DNA of 51,306 nucleotides from Alishewanella jeotgali KCTC 22429 (GCF_000245735.1 NZ_AHTH01000003.1:1-51306), one strand, 5' to 3'. Counted from the stretch's first letter, positions 7,564 to 18,440 are shown. Numbers and translations: made by a program. The notes: generated by a model from the letters alone, not told the origin.

Positions 7564-10500
7564 TTAAACCAAGGCTTGTAACAGCGCCTGCAGCGGATGG
7601 CGCGGCTTATCACCAACCAGCCGTTTTACCTGGCTGCGACAGGAGAAACCGGTCACCAGGATCCGCTCATTACCCAGCTGGGTTACCGGAGCGCGCCAAC
7701 TAAGCTCAAACAGCGCTTTGCTGTTCTCAAGTTGCTGCTTTTCATGGCCATAGGTACCGGCCATACCACAGCAGCCAACGCTGACCGGCTTTAATTCCAG
7801 CCCCATCTGGGCAAAGATCTGCTGCCAATGCTTTTCACTGGCAGGTAAGGCGGTTTTCTCAGTACAGTGCGCCAGTAACGAGAACTGCTGTGTCTGCGCC
7901 ACCTTAGGCAAGCTTTGCTGCACTAACCATTCCTGTAATAACAGTACCTGAAACTCACCCCGCGCCTTGCCAAGCGCTTTCACATACTCGTCGCGATAGA
8001 CCAGCACCAATGACGCATCCAGGCCTAACAATGGTAGTTGATACTGATTTAGCTGGTTGAAAAAGGCTGCCGCCGTGGCAGCGGTCGCCGCAAATTGCTT
8101 TAAAAAGCCTTTGACGTGCTCCGGCTTACCGTTTGGCAAAAATGGCAATAACAGCGGCTGATAACCCAGTTTTTCCAGTAACTGTAGCGCGTCGGCCACC
8201 AGTTCCGCTTCGTAAAAACTGGTAAAAGGATCCTGCACCAGCAGTACCGTGCGTTGCCGCTCCTCAGCAGTTAACGCGTTTAGTTTATCAAACGAAAAAC
8301 TGTAACGTCCCTCTAACCGCTGCGCCAGTGTGGGTACCGATAACAGTGGCGTATCGACATAGCCAACACCATGCTCCAGACCTTTTTGCAGCCAGCGCTG
8401 CCCGAGGAAAAAATTCACCAGCTTAGGGGCTTTCGCCAGTAAGGGCGCGGTACGTTCAATATTGGCAACCACATAGTCTTTCGCCGGCCGTAAATAGCGA
8501 CTGTGGTAAAGCTGCAGGAAACGGGCGCGGAAGCTTGGCACATCAACCTTGATCGGACATTGGCCGGCACAGGCTTTACAGGCCAGACAGCCTTCCATTG
8601 CCTCCATCACCTCATGCGAAAAATCCGCCTCGCCCTGGCGTTTAGCCAGCGTATTCTTTATTTTCTGCCAGATACTGCTGATGCTCTGCCCTTCTTTTAG
8701 CAAACGCTGTTCCGTTTGCAGAATATCTTCGCCAGCCTGCTGTTGTAAGCGCAGCCACTCGCGCATTAAGCCGGCGCGGCCTTTCGGACTATGGCGCCGA
8801 TCTTTAGTAACCTTACTGGACGGACACATCGGCGAGCTTTCTTCATAGTTAAAGCACAGGCCATTGCCGTTGCAGTTCATACTGCTGTCAAAGCTTTCAC
8901 GCACCGCAACCGGAATTTGCCGGTCAAACCAGGCACGCTTCTGACCGTCAACACTGACCAGCGCATCGTGACTTTGATAAGGCGTACAGATTTTTCCCGG
9001 ATTGACGCGGTTGCGCGGATCAAAAGCCGCTTTGATTTTCCTGAGCTCAGTAAAGAGTTCCTCACCGAAAAACGCCGGGCCGTATTCACTGCGATAGCCC
9101 TTACCATGCTCGCCCCACATCAAACCGCCATATTTGGCAGTTAACGCAACCACCTGATCGGAGATGGTTCTGAGTAAACGTTCTTGTTCCGGATCGTATA
9201 AATCCAGTGCCGGCCGCACATGCAGTACCCCGGCATCAACATGACCAAACATGCCGTAGTGCAGGCCATGTGCATCTAACAGTGCACGAAACTCGAGGAT
9301 AAAGTCAGCCAGATTTTCCGGCGGCACCGCGGTATCTTCGGCAAAGGCCACCGGTTTATGATTGCCGGCGGTATTGCCCAGCAGCCCCACCGCCTTTTTA
9401 CGCATGGTGTAGATCGCATTAATCGCTGCCGCATCATAGGTCAGCTGATAGCCAATGATGCCGCCGTGCTGCTGTTCGATCGCCTCGTCTAAACGCGCAG
9501 TCAGAGCGGAAATTTTGTCGTGAATTTCCTGCTCAGACTCGGTGTTATATTCAACAATATTCAGGCCCTGCATCTCCTTGCCGGGCACATCAGTAATCAG
9601 ATCTTTGACCTGATGCCAGACAATATCGCTACGTGCCAGGTTCAGCACCTTACTGTCGACGGTTTCCACCGAGGTGGCGGCCGCTGCGACCAGGAAAGGC
9701 GAGTTACGCAGCGCACTTTCAAAGCTGTCGTATTTAATATTGACCAGGCATTTGTACTTGGCGATCGGCGTGATATTCAGCTTGGCCTCGGTAACAAAAC
9801 CGAGCGAGCCTTCCGAGCCGGTAATAATCCGCGACAGATCAAACTCGGTCAGCTCGGCGTTAAACACGTGCTCTAAATCATAACCGGTTAAAAAACGGTT
9901 CAGACGTGGAAATTTATCTAAGATCAGCGCCCTTTTATTACGGCAGCTGTCCAGTACCTGGCGGTAGATGCGGCCGATGCTATTGGGTTGCTCGGCTCTG
10001 TGCTCCGCTTCAAACAGCGGCATCTTACGGGTATTCAGCACATTACCGTCGATCAGCACCGTTTTCAGGGCCAACACATGGTCACTGGTTTTACCATAGA
10101 CCAGTGAGCCCTGACCTGAGGCATCGGTATTAATCATGCCGCCGATAGTGGCGCGGTTGGACGTTGACAGATCGGGGGCAAAGAAAAAGCCATAGGGCTT
10201 TAAAAAGGCATTCAGCTGATCTTTAATCACCCCGGCCTGCACCCGTACCCAGCGCTCTTCGACATTCAGTTCCAGAATTTGCCGCATATGGCGCGATAAA
10301 TCGACCACGATATGCTCGGTCAGCGCCTGGCCGTTAGTGCCGGTGCCGCCGCCGCGTGGGCTGAATTTTAAATGGCTAAAGCTGGAGGTTTGCGCCAGTG
10401 ACGTCATAATCACTAAATCATCGGTGCTGCGCGGCAGTAACACGGCTTGTGGCAAGGCTTGATAAACACTGTTATCGGTAGCCACGGCCAGCCTGCTGCC

Positions 10501-10605
10501 ATAGCTGGTTTCGATATCGCCGGTAAAGCCGGCATGTTGCAGGGCTTTGGTAAAGGCAACCACGCTGGCGTCCAATGCCAGCTCAGGATTCAGCTTCGCA
10601 ATCAT
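7564..10605 (-). CDS. ydiJ: YdiJ-type FAD/4Fe-4S dehydrogenase (probable D-2-hydroxyglutarate dehydrogenase)
   Basis: This 1013-residue protein matches E. coli YdiJ in length and domain order. An N-terminal FAD-binding_4 domain contains PRGGGTGTNGQ (about residue 83), GSLVYGKTSDH and TGSEGSLGFVTEA. A FAD oxidase C-terminal domain has GHVDAGVLHVRP and WGEHGKGYRSEYGP. The iron-sulfur region has CNGNGLCFNYEESSPMCPSS and then CLACKACAGQCPIKVDVPSF (about residue 672). A C-terminal CCG-type region has VGCCGMAGTYGHEK (about residue 943). YdiJ is known to oxidise D-2-hydroxyglutarate; assigning the same substrate here is by homology. The gene is 91 bases downstream of ribA on the same strand and may share its transcript. 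Confidence 0.88.
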   Translation of the reverse strand: MIAKLNPELALDASVVAFTKALQHAGFTGDIETSYGSRLAVATDNSVYQALPQAVLLPRSTDDLVIMTSLAQTSSFSHLKFSPRGGGTGTNGQALTEHIVVDLSRHMRQILELNVEERWVRVQAGVIKDQLNAFLKPYGFFFAPDLSTSNRATIGGMINTDASGQGSLVYGKTSDHVLALKTVLIDGNVLNTRKMPLFEAEHRAEQPNSIGRIYRQVLDSCRNKRALILDKFPRLNRFLTGYDLEHVFNAELTEFDLSRIITGSEGSLGFVTEAKLNITPIAKYKCLVNIKYDSFESALRNSPFLVAAAATSVETVDSKVLNLARSDIVWHQVKDLITDVPGKEMQGLNIVEYNTESEQEIHDKISALTARLDEAIEQQHGGIIGYQLTYDAAAINAIYTMRKKAVGLLGNTAGNHKPVAFAEDTAVPPENLADFILEFRALLDAHGLHYGMFGHVDAGVLHVRPALDLYDPEQERLLRTISDQVVALTAKYGGLMWGEHGKGYRSEYGPAFFGEELFTELRKIKAAFDPRNRVNPGKICTPYQSHDALVSVDGQKRAWFDRQIPVAVRESFDSSMNCNGNGLCFNYEESSPMCPSSKVTKDRRHSPKGRAGLMREWLRLQQQAGEDILQTEQRLLKEGQSISSIWQKIKNTLAKRQGEADFSHEVMEAMEGCLACKACAGQCPIKVDVPSFRARFLQLYHSRYLRPAKDYVVANIERTAPLLAKAPKLVNFFLGQRWLQKGLEHGVGYVDTPLLSVPTLAQRLEGRYSFSFDKLNALTAEERQRTVLLVQDPFTSFYEAELVADALQLLEKLGYQPLLLPFLPNGKPEHVKGFLKQFAATAATAAAFFNQLNQYQLPLLGLDASLVLVYRDEYVKALGKARGEFQVLLLQEWLVQQSLPKVAQTQQFSLLAHCTEKTALPASEKHWQQIFAQMGLELKPVSVGCCGMAGTYGHEKQQLENSKALFELSWRAPVTQLGNERILVTGFSCRSQVKRLVGDKPRHPLQALLQALV

Positions 10606-10696
10606 AATTCTGCCACTTCAGCTTAAACTGGCCGCAGTATAGCATTGCGTCAGGTTATGCCAAAGTGGGCTTCGGACTTTAGTGGTAAATTCCTGC

Positions 10697-11278
10697 TTAC
10701 TCCATATGCCCAAGTTTTGCGGCCTTAGTCGCCAGATAGCGATGTGAATGCGCGGTGGTTTTGACCCGGTGCTGTACCCGCTCCAGCACATTGACGCCGG
10801 CATCCTGCAGTGCTTTTAACTTGCGCGGGTTGTTGGTCAGTAAGCGGATTTGTTTTACACCCAGTTGGGCAAACATGTCGGCGGCAATACCGTACTCGCG
10901 CTGGTCCGGCAAAAAGCCCAGAATTTCATTAGCTTCTACCGTATCCAGCCCTTTATCCTGCTCGGCATAGGCGCGGATTTTATTGATCAGACCAATACCC
11001 CGACCTTCCTGGCGCAGATATAAAATCACACCGCGACCGGTTTCGGCAATTTTCCGCATGGCGGCTTCCAGTTGCGGGCCACAATCACAGCGCAAGCTAA
11101 AGAGCGCATCACCGGTTAAACATTCAGAGTGCACGCGCGCTAATACCGGCTCATCGCTGCTAATATCACCGAGGGTCAGCGCGACATGCTCTTTACCATT
11201 TGCCGCTTCAAAGCCGTGTAAACGAAACTCGGCAAAAGGCGTCGGTAACAGGGTGGAAGTAACCAGTTTAATACTCAT
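10697..11278 (-). CDS. ribA: GTP cyclohydrolase II
   Basis: The 193-residue protein is full length (E. coli RibA is 196). It opens the imidazole ring of GTP to form 2,5-diamino-6-ribosylamino-pyrimidinone phosphate, the first committed step of riboflavin synthesis. The zinc ligands are visible as [17 protein letters not shown] (about residues 52-68), followed by the GTP-binding [11 protein letters not shown] motif and the C-terminal [12 protein letters not shown] segment. It stands alone rather than fused to RibB. The upstream region shows no FMN riboswitch. Confidence 0.95.
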   Translation of the reverse strand: MSIKLVTSTLLPTPFAEFRLHGFEAANGKEHVALTLGDISSDEPVLARVHSECLTGDALFSLRCDCGPQLEAAMRKIAETGRGVILYLRQEGRGIGLINKIRAYAEQDKGLDTVEANEILGFLPDQREYGIAADMFAQLGVKQIRLLTNNPRKLKALQDAGVNVLERVQHRVKTTAHSHRYLATKAAKLGHME

Positions 11279-11538
11279 TTAAATTCTCAAATAAAACGCT
11301 GACGACACAGTAGCGGAAATTGGGATCCCCAGTCCAGGAATCAAGTCTTAGCGGCAGCGCTCTGCTAAAAAAGCCCCTGCAGCAATTGTTATATTATCAC
11401 AATTCCGATAATAACGGTTAAGGCTTTTGCCCGCCGGATCGGTTACAATCAGCAAGATGCCGCATCTGGCACTTTGTTGTTTTATGTTTGGCTATTTCGT
11501 TTTTAGCTATCCCGCTTTTCTCTATCGGATTAATTCGC
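11279..11538. other. Divergent intergenic region between ribA and the ABC exporter gene
   Basis: Roughly 260 bases carry the promoters for both directions. No riboswitch or strong palindrome was recognised. Part of it (11488-11538) is open in the exporter frame but is judged untranslated. Confidence 0.4.
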
Positions 11539-13383
11539 ATGCTAGGTTTTTTTGAACGCTTAACGCGCCCGTTTCCAGAACAACAACCCTCGCAACCGCC
11601 ACAGGGCCTGCTGGCCTTTTGCCGCCACTATACCAAAGGTATGGAGCTACCGCTGCTGGTGATGTCGATAAGTTCGGCACTGTTAGCGATCCTCGAAGTG
11701 TCGTTATTTAGCTTTATGGGTCAATTGGTCGATTGGCTGGTAGCGAAAGAACCCGAAACATTCTTTAGCGAAGAACGGGCTAACCTGATTTGGATGGCGT
11801 TAGTTACGCTGGTCTTATTGCCGCTGTTAACGCTGTTTCATTCCGCGCTGGTGCATCAAACCCTGCTCGGCAACTATCCAATGTCTATCCGCTGGCTGGC
11901 TCACCGTTATCTGCTAAGACAAAGTATTGGTTTTTATCAAAACGACTTTGCCGGCCGCATTGCAACCAAAGTAATGCAAACGTCGCTGGCAGTGCGCGAA
12001 ACCGTAATGAAGCTGTTGGATGTGCTGGTGTATGTGCTGGTGTATTTCTCTGCAATGCTGTTTTTTGTTGCCGATGCCGATTGGCGCCTGATGATCCCGA
12101 TGCTGATCTGGCTGGTCTGCTATATTGGTTTACAACTGTATTTTGTACCGCGTTTAAAGCGGGTATCAACGGAACAGGCTGATGCGCGCTCAGAAATGAC
12201 TGGCCGCATTGTCGATAGCTACACCAATATCAATACCATTAAACTGTTCTCGCATACCCGGCGCGAAGAAGACTATGCCCGCGAGAGTATGGAGGTATTT
12301 TTAAAACCGGTATACCGGCAAATGCGGCTGGCGACCGGCTTAAGTGTGTCGGTACAAAGCCTGAACTATCTGCTGGTGTTTGCCGTCGCCGCCCTGGCGC
12401 TGTACTTATGGGCTGGCAGTGCCATCACCGTTGGTGCCATCGCCATTGCTGTTAGTCTGGCACTTCGGTTAAACGGCATGGCACAGTGGATTATGTGGGA
12501 GGTCAGTAGCCTGTTTGAAAATATCGGTACTGTCGCCGATGGCATCACCACCCTGTCGCAACCGGCCAGCGTGCTGGATAAGCCCAATGCCAGTGAGCTG
12601 GTAGTCAGTCAGGGCGAGATCCGCTTTGCTGCCGTCAGCTTTAACTACGGCAAGGCCCTGAACACCGCAAAATCGCCGGTGATCGATGGCTTGAACCTGA
12701 CGATTAAACCGGGTGAGAAAATTGGTCTGGTTGGCCGCTCCGGCGCCGGGAAATCGACGCTGGTTAACCTGTTACTACGTTTTTATGATGTCCAAAGCGG
12801 TCAGATCCTGATTGACGGCCAGGATATCAGTCAGGTCAGTCAGGAAAGTCTGCGCCGGCAAATCGCGATGGTCACGCAGGACACCTCTTTGTTGCATCGC
12901 TCGGTACGTGACAATATCAGCTATGGTAAGCCGGATGCCAGTGAGCAGGAACTGCTGACAGCCGCAGAGCAAGCGGAAGCCTCGCTGTTTATTGATGAGC
13001 TGACCGATCCTAAAGGCAATAGCGGACTGGATGCCCAGGTGGGTGAACGCGGCGTTAAGCTCTCTGGCGGCCAGCGGCAACGTATTGCCATTGCCCGGGT
13101 GCTGCTGAAAAACGCCCCTATCCTGATCCTGGATGAAGCGACGTCTGCGCTGGACTCTGAAGTCGAGGCTGCGATCCAGGCCAGCCTGAATAAACTAATG
13201 ACCAATAAAACGGTAATTGCTATTGCACACCGGCTGTCGACTATTGCCCAGATGGATCGCTTAATAGTGCTGGACCAAGGTAAGATCGTTGAGCAAGGTA
13301 CGCATGCCGAACTGGTTGCCGCCGGCGGTATTTACGCCCAGCTTTGGGCGCATCAAACCGGCGGTTTTATCGGTCTGGATTAA
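11539..13383 (+). CDS. ABC exporter, fused transmembrane and ATPase domains
   Basis: The 614-residue protein is a half-transporter of the MsbA/multidrug exporter type. Residues about 40-320 form the six-helix membrane domain. The nucleotide-binding domain has Walker A GRSGAGKST, the ABC signature LSGGQRQRIAIARVLL, Walker B ILILDEATSALD and the H-loop IAHRLST. The frame is open from a TTG at 11488, but the ATG at 11539 gives the MLGFFERLTRPFP N-terminus that I associate with this family, so it is preferred. The substrate is unknown. Its stop codon overlaps that of the convergent GST gene, leaving no room for a separate terminator. Confidence 0.85.
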   Translation: MLGFFERLTRPFPEQQPSQPPQGLLAFCRHYTKGMELPLLVMSISSALLAILEVSLFSFMGQLVDWLVAKEPETFFSEERANLIWMALVTLVLLPLLTLFHSALVHQTLLGNYPMSIRWLAHRYLLRQSIGFYQNDFAGRIATKVMQTSLAVRETVMKLLDVLVYVLVYFSAMLFFVADADWRLMIPMLIWLVCYIGLQLYFVPRLKRVSTEQADARSEMTGRIVDSYTNINTIKLFSHTRREEDYARESMEVFLKPVYRQMRLATGLSVSVQSLNYLLVFAVAALALYLWAGSAITVGAIAIAVSLALRLNGMAQWIMWEVSSLFENIGTVADGITTLSQPASVLDKPNASELVVSQGEIRFAAVSFNYGKALNTAKSPVIDGLNLTIKPGEKIGLVGRSGAGKSTLVNLLLRFYDVQSGQILIDGQDISQVSQESLRRQIAMVTQDTSLLHRSVRDNISYGKPDASEQELLTAAEQAEASLFIDELTDPKGNSGLDAQVGERGVKLSGGQRQRIAIARVLLKNAPILILDEATSALDSEVEAAIQASLNKLMTNKTVIAIAHRLSTIAQMDRLIVLDQGKIVEQGTHAELVAAGGIYAQLWAHQTGGFIGLD

Positions 13384-14075
13384 ACCGCCTGTACTCCGGT
13401 ACGCAGGTCGGCAGTGATAGTGCCGACCTCTGGGATCAGAGCATCATGTGCCTTGTCCAACCAGGGTTCAGCCAATGCCTGCTGATACCAGTCCTGCATT
13501 GCCGGCAGTTGCAGCAAGCGGGCAAAATAGGCATTGACCTCTTCGCTTAAACTCAGGCCATAGCTTTGCAGACGAAAAGCAACAGGCGCATAAAAGGCAT
13601 CTGCCGCAGTGAACTGTGCGCCGGCCAGAAAGGGGCCGCCAAATTTATGCAGCCCTTCAGTAACCAGCTCATCCAGCCGGGCCAGATCCCGTAGTAAAGG
13701 CGCACTTTGTTCATGCAGCTGAATACGCAGGCCGCAGTTCATACTGCAAATACTGCGTAACGCATTAAAATTAGCGTGAATTTCTGCCGCTGCGCAGCGC
13801 GCCCAGGCCCTTAGCCGACGATCTGCTGGCCACACCGTCGGATAATGTTCATACAGATACTCGGCAATCGCCAGCGAGTCCCAGATCACCGTATTGTGCT
13901 GCACCAGACAGGGTACCTTGCCACTGGGTGAGAAACTACGGAATTTAGCAAAGCTATCTTGTTCGGCAAAGGGAACCAGTTGCTCGGTAAAGGCGATATC
14001 CAACTGTTTCATCAATAGCCAGGGCCTTAATGACCAGGAAGAATAGTTTTTATTGGCGATATAGAGTTCTCGCAT
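13380..14075 (-). CDS. Glutathione S-transferase family protein
   Basis: A 231-residue soluble GST. The thioredoxin-like N-terminal domain contains NYSSWSLRPWLLMKQLDI and a cis-Pro segment GKVPCLVQ, followed by DSLAIAEYLYEHYP, which binds glutathione in the family. The C-terminal helical domain contains FTAADAFYAPVAFRLQSYGL. The frame could start at 14111, but the ATG at 14075 has a GGAG about eight bases upstream and gives the usual MRELYIANKNYSSW start. The gene ends against the ABC exporter with overlapping stop codons. The substrate is unknown. Confidence 0.85.
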   Translation of the reverse strand: MRELYIANKNYSSWSLRPWLLMKQLDIAFTEQLVPFAEQDSFAKFRSFSPSGKVPCLVQHNTVIWDSLAIAEYLYEHYPTVWPADRRLRAWARCAAAEIHANFNALRSICSMNCGLRIQLHEQSAPLLRDLARLDELVTEGLHKFGGPFLAGAQFTAADAFYAPVAFRLQSYGLSLSEEVNAYFARLLQLPAMQDWYQQALAEPWLDKAHDALIPEVGTITADLRTGVQAV

Positions 14076-14163
14076 AACAGACTCCGTCACTTGTTTAGGT
14101 TTACCCCTCAATGCTTTGGGGCTTAACTGGTATGATGTGTTTCTGTAAGTTGTCAGCTTAGCC

Positions 14164-14194
14164 GAAAAAACAGCCCCGGCAAGGGCCAGGGCTG
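14164..14194 (-). terminator. Rho-independent terminator of the alanine symporter gene
   Basis: Read on the minus strand: CAGCCCTGGC, loop CCTT, GCCGGGGCTG (one G-T wobble), then TTTTTT. It lies about 40 bases after the symporter stop codon. Confidence 0.85.
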
Positions 14195-14236
14195 ATATAT
14201 ATCAAACATCATCGCGATTCAGCTTTGCTGCTAAGC

Positions 14237-15748
14237 TTAGTCGCTGCCTTTTTGCTCCGCCTGAGATTTGGCTAAGCGCTGCTCCCAAAAGGTCGCATTT
14301 TTAATGCCTAGTTTAACCGGGTCAAAGCTGATTGGGCCGCCGGCTTTCTTCTGTTCTTCATAGTCCTTCAGACACAGAATGGCAGGCTTATGCAGGAAGA
14401 AAATCACCAGAATACCCAGCACGTTGATCCAGGCCATTAAGCCTACCCCAATATCACCGATATCCCAGACATAACCTGCTGCATTGACAGTGCCGTACGC
14501 CACCATCGCCATCAGCACAATTTTAAACACGATCAATGGTAGCTTGTTATTAAACAGACGGTTTAGGTAAGCGACATTGGTTTCGGTAATGTAGTAATAG
14601 GCCAGGATAGTGGTAAAGGCGAAGAAAAACAGTGCCAGACCAACAAAGATTTGACCGAAGTTACCAAACACTGAATTCAGCGCCATCTGGGTAAAGGCGG
14701 CAGAGCCAATGACGGTATCCGCGGCCACATTCTGTACGATAAACTCTCCGGCTGGTAATTCACCGACCACATTATATTGCTGGGTGATCAGGATCATCAG
14801 CGCCGTAGCGGTACAAACAAAGAGCGTATCAACATACACCGAGAACGCCTGCACTAACCCCTGCTGCGCCGGGTGTTCCACCTCTGCTGCTGCGGCAGCA
14901 TGTGGCCCTGTACCCTGGCCAGCTTCATTGGAGTAAATACCGCGCTTTACACCCCAGCCAATGGCCGCGCCAAAACCGGCTTGTGCAGTGAACGCATCTG
15001 ATAAAATCAGGCCAAACACACCCGGTACTTTATCTAAGTTTAAGAACACGATAATCAGCGCCATTACGATATAGCCCAGCGCCATAAAAGGGACAACAAT
15101 CTGAGTAAAGTTAGCGATGCGCTTAATACCACCAAAGATAATAAAGGCCAGCACAATTAAGATCAGTGCCAACGCCGCCAGTTTATTGGTACCGACTTCG
15201 CCAAAACTGGTGGTCACCATATTGCCATCACCAAAGACCTGAGTTACCGCATTGCCGACCGCATTCGCCTGCACGCCAGGTAAGAAAATACCACAACCGA
15301 TAATCGCTGAGACAGCGAATAACACTGCCAGCCAGCGCCAGCCCAGGCAACGCTCGAAATAATAAGCCGGACCGCCACGGTACTGACCATTTTCTTCAAC
15401 TTTGTATACCTGACCCAGCGTTGACTCGGCATAAGCGGTACTGGCGCCTAAAAAGGCCACCACCCACATCCAGAATACGGCGCCCGGACCACCGAAACCG
15501 ATGGCGGCAGCAACACCGGCAATATTACCGACACCGACCCGGCCGGATAGCGATACTGCCAGAGCTTGAAACGATGAAATGCCTTTATCTGAACTCGTAT
15601 TGTTAAACAGCAGCTTGCACATTTCTTTAAAATGCCGCACCTGCGCAAAGCGGGTCATGATGGAGTAAAATAAACCGGCACCCAGACACAGATAAATCAG
15701 TGCCTCACTCCAGATTATGCCGTTAATGGTATTCACCAATTGTTGCAT
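14237..15748 (-). CDS. Sodium:alanine symporter (AGCS family)
   Basis: The 503-residue multi-pass inner-membrane protein takes up alanine or glycine with sodium. Family landmarks are GRVGVGNIAGVAAAIGFGGP (about residue 65), GGPAYYFERCLGWRWLAVLF and the later GIYSNEAGQGTGPHAAAAA. Many hydrophobic segments are visible throughout. The open frame extends to 15829, but the ATG at 15748 has a strong AGGGGAA ribosome site and gives the usual MQQLVNTINGIIW start. It is monocistronic, with its own terminator. The exact amino acid specificity cannot be read from sequence. Confidence 0.9.
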   Translation of the reverse strand: MQQLVNTINGIIWSEALIYLCLGAGLFYSIMTRFAQVRHFKEMCKLLFNNTSSDKGISSFQALAVSLSGRVGVGNIAGVAAAIGFGGPGAVFWMWVVAFLGASTAYAESTLGQVYKVEENGQYRGGPAYYFERCLGWRWLAVLFAVSAIIGCGIFLPGVQANAVGNAVTQVFGDGNMVTTSFGEVGTNKLAALALILIVLAFIIFGGIKRIANFTQIVVPFMALGYIVMALIIVFLNLDKVPGVFGLILSDAFTAQAGFGAAIGWGVKRGIYSNEAGQGTGPHAAAAAEVEHPAQQGLVQAFSVYVDTLFVCTATALMILITQQYNVVGELPAGEFIVQNVAADTVIGSAAFTQMALNSVFGNFGQIFVGLALFFFAFTTILAYYYITETNVAYLNRLFNNKLPLIVFKIVLMAMVAYGTVNAAGYVWDIGDIGVGLMAWINVLGILVIFFLHKPAILCLKDYEEQKKAGGPISFDPVKLGIKNATFWEQRLAKSQAEQKGSD

Positions 15749-15876
15749 TACGTTCCCCTGAATTGTTGTTATTGTTGTCGAGCTAAAGCCATCTGCGCCC
15801 AGCTCTGTGCCGCCCTGGCAGGCTAACACCCTTAATTTGCCATAAGCGCGGCGCTATGGCTATGCTGATATAAAAG

Positions 15877-15900
15877 AAATCCCGCCAAAAGGCGGGATTT
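15877..15900 (-). terminator. Terminator of ppsA
   Basis: AAATCCCGCC, loop of four, GGCGGGATTT is a perfect 10-bp stem 25 bases after the ppsA stop. On the minus strand a T-rich CTTTTAT follows. Confidence 0.75.
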
Positions 15901-15925
15901 TAACACCGATAGTCTTTAACGTTTG

Positions 15926-18307
15926 TTATAGAGGCTTGCCATATTTTTCAGCAAGATACAGCCAGGTATCGACCACAGTGTCCGGATTTAACGACACACT
16001 TTCAATGCCCTGCTCCATCAGCCAGGCGGCAAAGTCTTCATGGTCCGAAGGTCCCTGACCACAAATGCCGATATACTTGCCTTTGGCTTTACAGGTCTGA
16101 ATTGCCATTGACAGCAGCTTTTTAATAGCCGGATTACGTTCGTCAAACAAATGCGCAATCAAACCGCTATCGCGATCCAGCCCCAGCGTCAGCTGCGTCA
16201 GATCGTTAGAGCCAATCGAGAAACCATCGAAATATTCGAGGAATTCTTCAGCCAGCAAAGCATTAGACGGCAGCTCACACATCATAATCACGCGCAGACC
16301 ATTTTCGCCGCGTTTTAAACCATGTGCGGCCAGCAAGTCGATCACCCCGGCGGCTTCTTCCAGGGTGCGCACAAAGGGGATCATAATTTCGACGTTACTA
16401 AAACCCATCTGGTTACGAACCCGCTTTAATGCCTCAACTTCTAACGCGAAGCAATCGCGGAAATCCTCTGACAGATAACGCGAGGCACCACGGAAACCAA
16501 TCATCGGGTTTTCTTCGTGCGGCTCATACTGCTGACCACCAATCAGGTTCGCGTATTCGTTGGATTTAAAGTCTGACATCCGTACTATGACTTTTTCCGG
16601 TGCAAAGGCACAGGCCAGCGTGGCGATGCCCTCGGTCAGCTTGGCGATATAAAACTCCACCGGATCGGCATAACCGGCTGTCATCTCATCGATGGTTGCT
16701 TTTAACTCGGCACTTTGACTGGCGTAATTTAACAGCGCCTTGGGATGCACGCCGATCATCCGGTTAATAATAAACTCTAACCGGGCCAGACCAATACCGG
16801 CATGCGGTAAACGCGAGAAAGCAAAGGCGCGTTCCGGATTACCGACGTTCATCATCACTTTCAGATCCAGTTTTGGCATCTGATCAACCTGGCTGGTCAC
16901 CACATTAAAGTCCAGCAGGCCCTGATAAACAAAGCCGGTATCGCCTTCGGCACACGACACGGTAACTTCAGTCCCAGCCTGAATTTTCGCCGTTGCATCA
17001 CCGCAGCCAACGACGGCCGGGATCCCCAGCTCGCGGGCAATAATGGCAGCATGACAAGTACGACCGCCACGGTTAGTGACGATAGCCGAGGCGCGCTTCA
17101 TAATCGGTTCCCAATCCGGATCTGTCATATCAGTCACCAGCACATCGCCCGGCTGAATTTGATCCATCTGTGAAATATCACTTAGCACCTTGGCGGTACC
17201 GCGACCAATCCGTTGCCCGATGGCCCGGCCTTCAACCAGTACCGCGCTTTTCGCCTGTAACTGGTAACGCTCAATACTGTTGCTATCTTCGCGGCTTTTT
17301 ACCGTTTCCGGCCGTGCCTGTACAATATAGAGCTTGCCATCTACGCCATCTTTGGCCCATTCGATATCCATCGGCCGGCCGTAATGTTTGGCAATAATCA
17401 CCGCTTGCGCCGCCAGTTGCTCGACTTCGTTGTCGGTTAGTGAGAACTGGCGTCTGGCGCTTTGCTCAACATCAATAATTTTTACCTGCTTGCCATGCCC
17501 CTGTTCGCTGGAGTAAACCATCTGCAGCAGTTTACTACCCAGGTTACGTTTTACCACCGCCGGCCGGCCGGCTGCCAGTGTGGGTTTGTGCACATAGAAC
17601 TCATCCGGATTCACCGCGCCCTGCACCACCATTTCACCCAGGCCGTAAGACGAGGTAATAAAGACCACATCTTCAAAGCCGGATTCCGTATCAATACTGA
17701 ACATAACGCCGGATGAGGCCCGATCGGAGCGTACCATCCGTTGCACGCCGGCGGAGAGGGCCACACCACGGTGGTCATAGCCCTGATGTACCCGGTAAGA
17801 AATAGCACGGTCATTAAACAGCGAAGCAAACACATGTTTAATCGCGGTAATGACCGCATCATAGCCACGGACGTTTAAAAAGGTTTCCTGCTGGCCGGCA
17901 AAGGACGCATCCGGCATATCTTCAGCTGTAGCTGAGGAGCGCACGGCAAAAGAGACATCCTGGCTGCTGTCCGGGTGTAATTGCTGGTAGGCTGCGCGGA
18001 TCGCCTGTTCCAGCTCAGGCTGAAACGGCGTATCGATAACCCATTGCCGGATCTGCTTGCCGGCTTCTGACAGCGCCTGAATATCACCAACATCCAGCGT
18101 ATCCAGCAGTTTATAAATACGCTCATTGACGCCGCTTTGCTCTAAAAACTGATTAAAGGCATAGGCCGTGGTGGCAAAACCGCCCGGCACCTGCACCCCG
18201 GCCGAGGCCAGATTACTGATCATTTCGCCCAAAGAAGCATTTTTGCCGCCGACCCGGTCAACATCATGCATGCCAAGGTCCTGATACCAAATGACGAATT
18301 CTTGCAC
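15926..18307 (-). CDS. ppsA: Phosphoenolpyruvate synthase
   Basis: The 793-residue enzyme makes PEP from pyruvate and ATP, with AMP and phosphate as products, for gluconeogenesis. It is near-collinear with E. coli PpsA. The N-terminal ATP-grasp domain contains [20 protein letters not shown] and [20 protein letters not shown]. The swivelling phosphohistidine domain contains [15 protein letters not shown] with the catalytic His. The C-terminal PEP/pyruvate TIM barrel contains [15 protein letters not shown] and [20 protein letters not shown]. The frame is open to 18388, but the GTG at 18307 has a GGAGAGAAAG site and gives the family-length protein. It is divergent from ppsR, which controls it. 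Confidence 0.96.
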   Translation of the reverse strand: MQEFVIWYQDLGMHDVDRVGGKNASLGEMISNLASAGVQVPGGFATTAYAFNQFLEQSGVNERIYKLLDTLDVGDIQALSEAGKQIRQWVIDTPFQPELEQAIRAAYQQLHPDSSQDVSFAVRSSATAEDMPDASFAGQQETFLNVRGYDAVITAIKHVFASLFNDRAISYRVHQGYDHRGVALSAGVQRMVRSDRASSGVMFSIDTESGFEDVVFITSSYGLGEMVVQGAVNPDEFYVHKPTLAAGRPAVVKRNLGSKLLQMVYSSEQGHGKQVKIIDVEQSARRQFSLTDNEVEQLAAQAVIIAKHYGRPMDIEWAKDGVDGKLYIVQARPETVKSREDSNSIERYQLQAKSAVLVEGRAIGQRIGRGTAKVLSDISQMDQIQPGDVLVTDMTDPDWEPIMKRASAIVTNRGGRTCHAAIIARELGIPAVVGCGDATAKIQAGTEVTVSCAEGDTGFVYQGLLDFNVVTSQVDQMPKLDLKVMMNVGNPERAFAFSRLPHAGIGLARLEFIINRMIGVHPKALLNYASQSAELKATIDEMTAGYADPVEFYIAKLTEGIATLACAFAPEKVIVRMSDFKSNEYANLIGGQQYEPHEENPMIGFRGASRYLSEDFRDCFALEVEALKRVRNQMGFSNVEIMIPFVRTLEEAAGVIDLLAAHGLKRGENGLRVIMMCELPSNALLAEEFLEYFDGFSIGSNDLTQLTLGLDRDSGLIAHLFDERNPAIKKLLSMAIQTCKAKGKYIGICGQGPSDHEDFAAWLMEQGIESVSLNPDTVVDTWLYLAEKYGKPL

Positions 18308-18440
18308 CTTTCTCTCCAATTTTTGTTGCCAAGCAGGTAAGCTTACAGCAAGGGTTACAATCGCAGCGATTTTACACTTTGGCTGCAAGTAAGAAAATCT
18401 TTAATTTTCATGTAGTTTTTTTACAAGAAATGGAGCTGAC
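18308..18440. promoter_or_regulatory. Divergent ppsA/ppsR promoter region
   Basis: The 133-base AT-rich gap must hold both promoters. No clear Cra-like palindrome was recognised. The ribosome sites are GGAG before the GTG of ppsA and GGAG about eight bases before the GTG of ppsR. Confidence 0.45.

Noticed and set aside
11279..11487. FMN riboswitch upstream of ribA
   Set aside because: The conserved AGGGGCGGGGTGAAATTCCC-like core is not found on the ribA strand.
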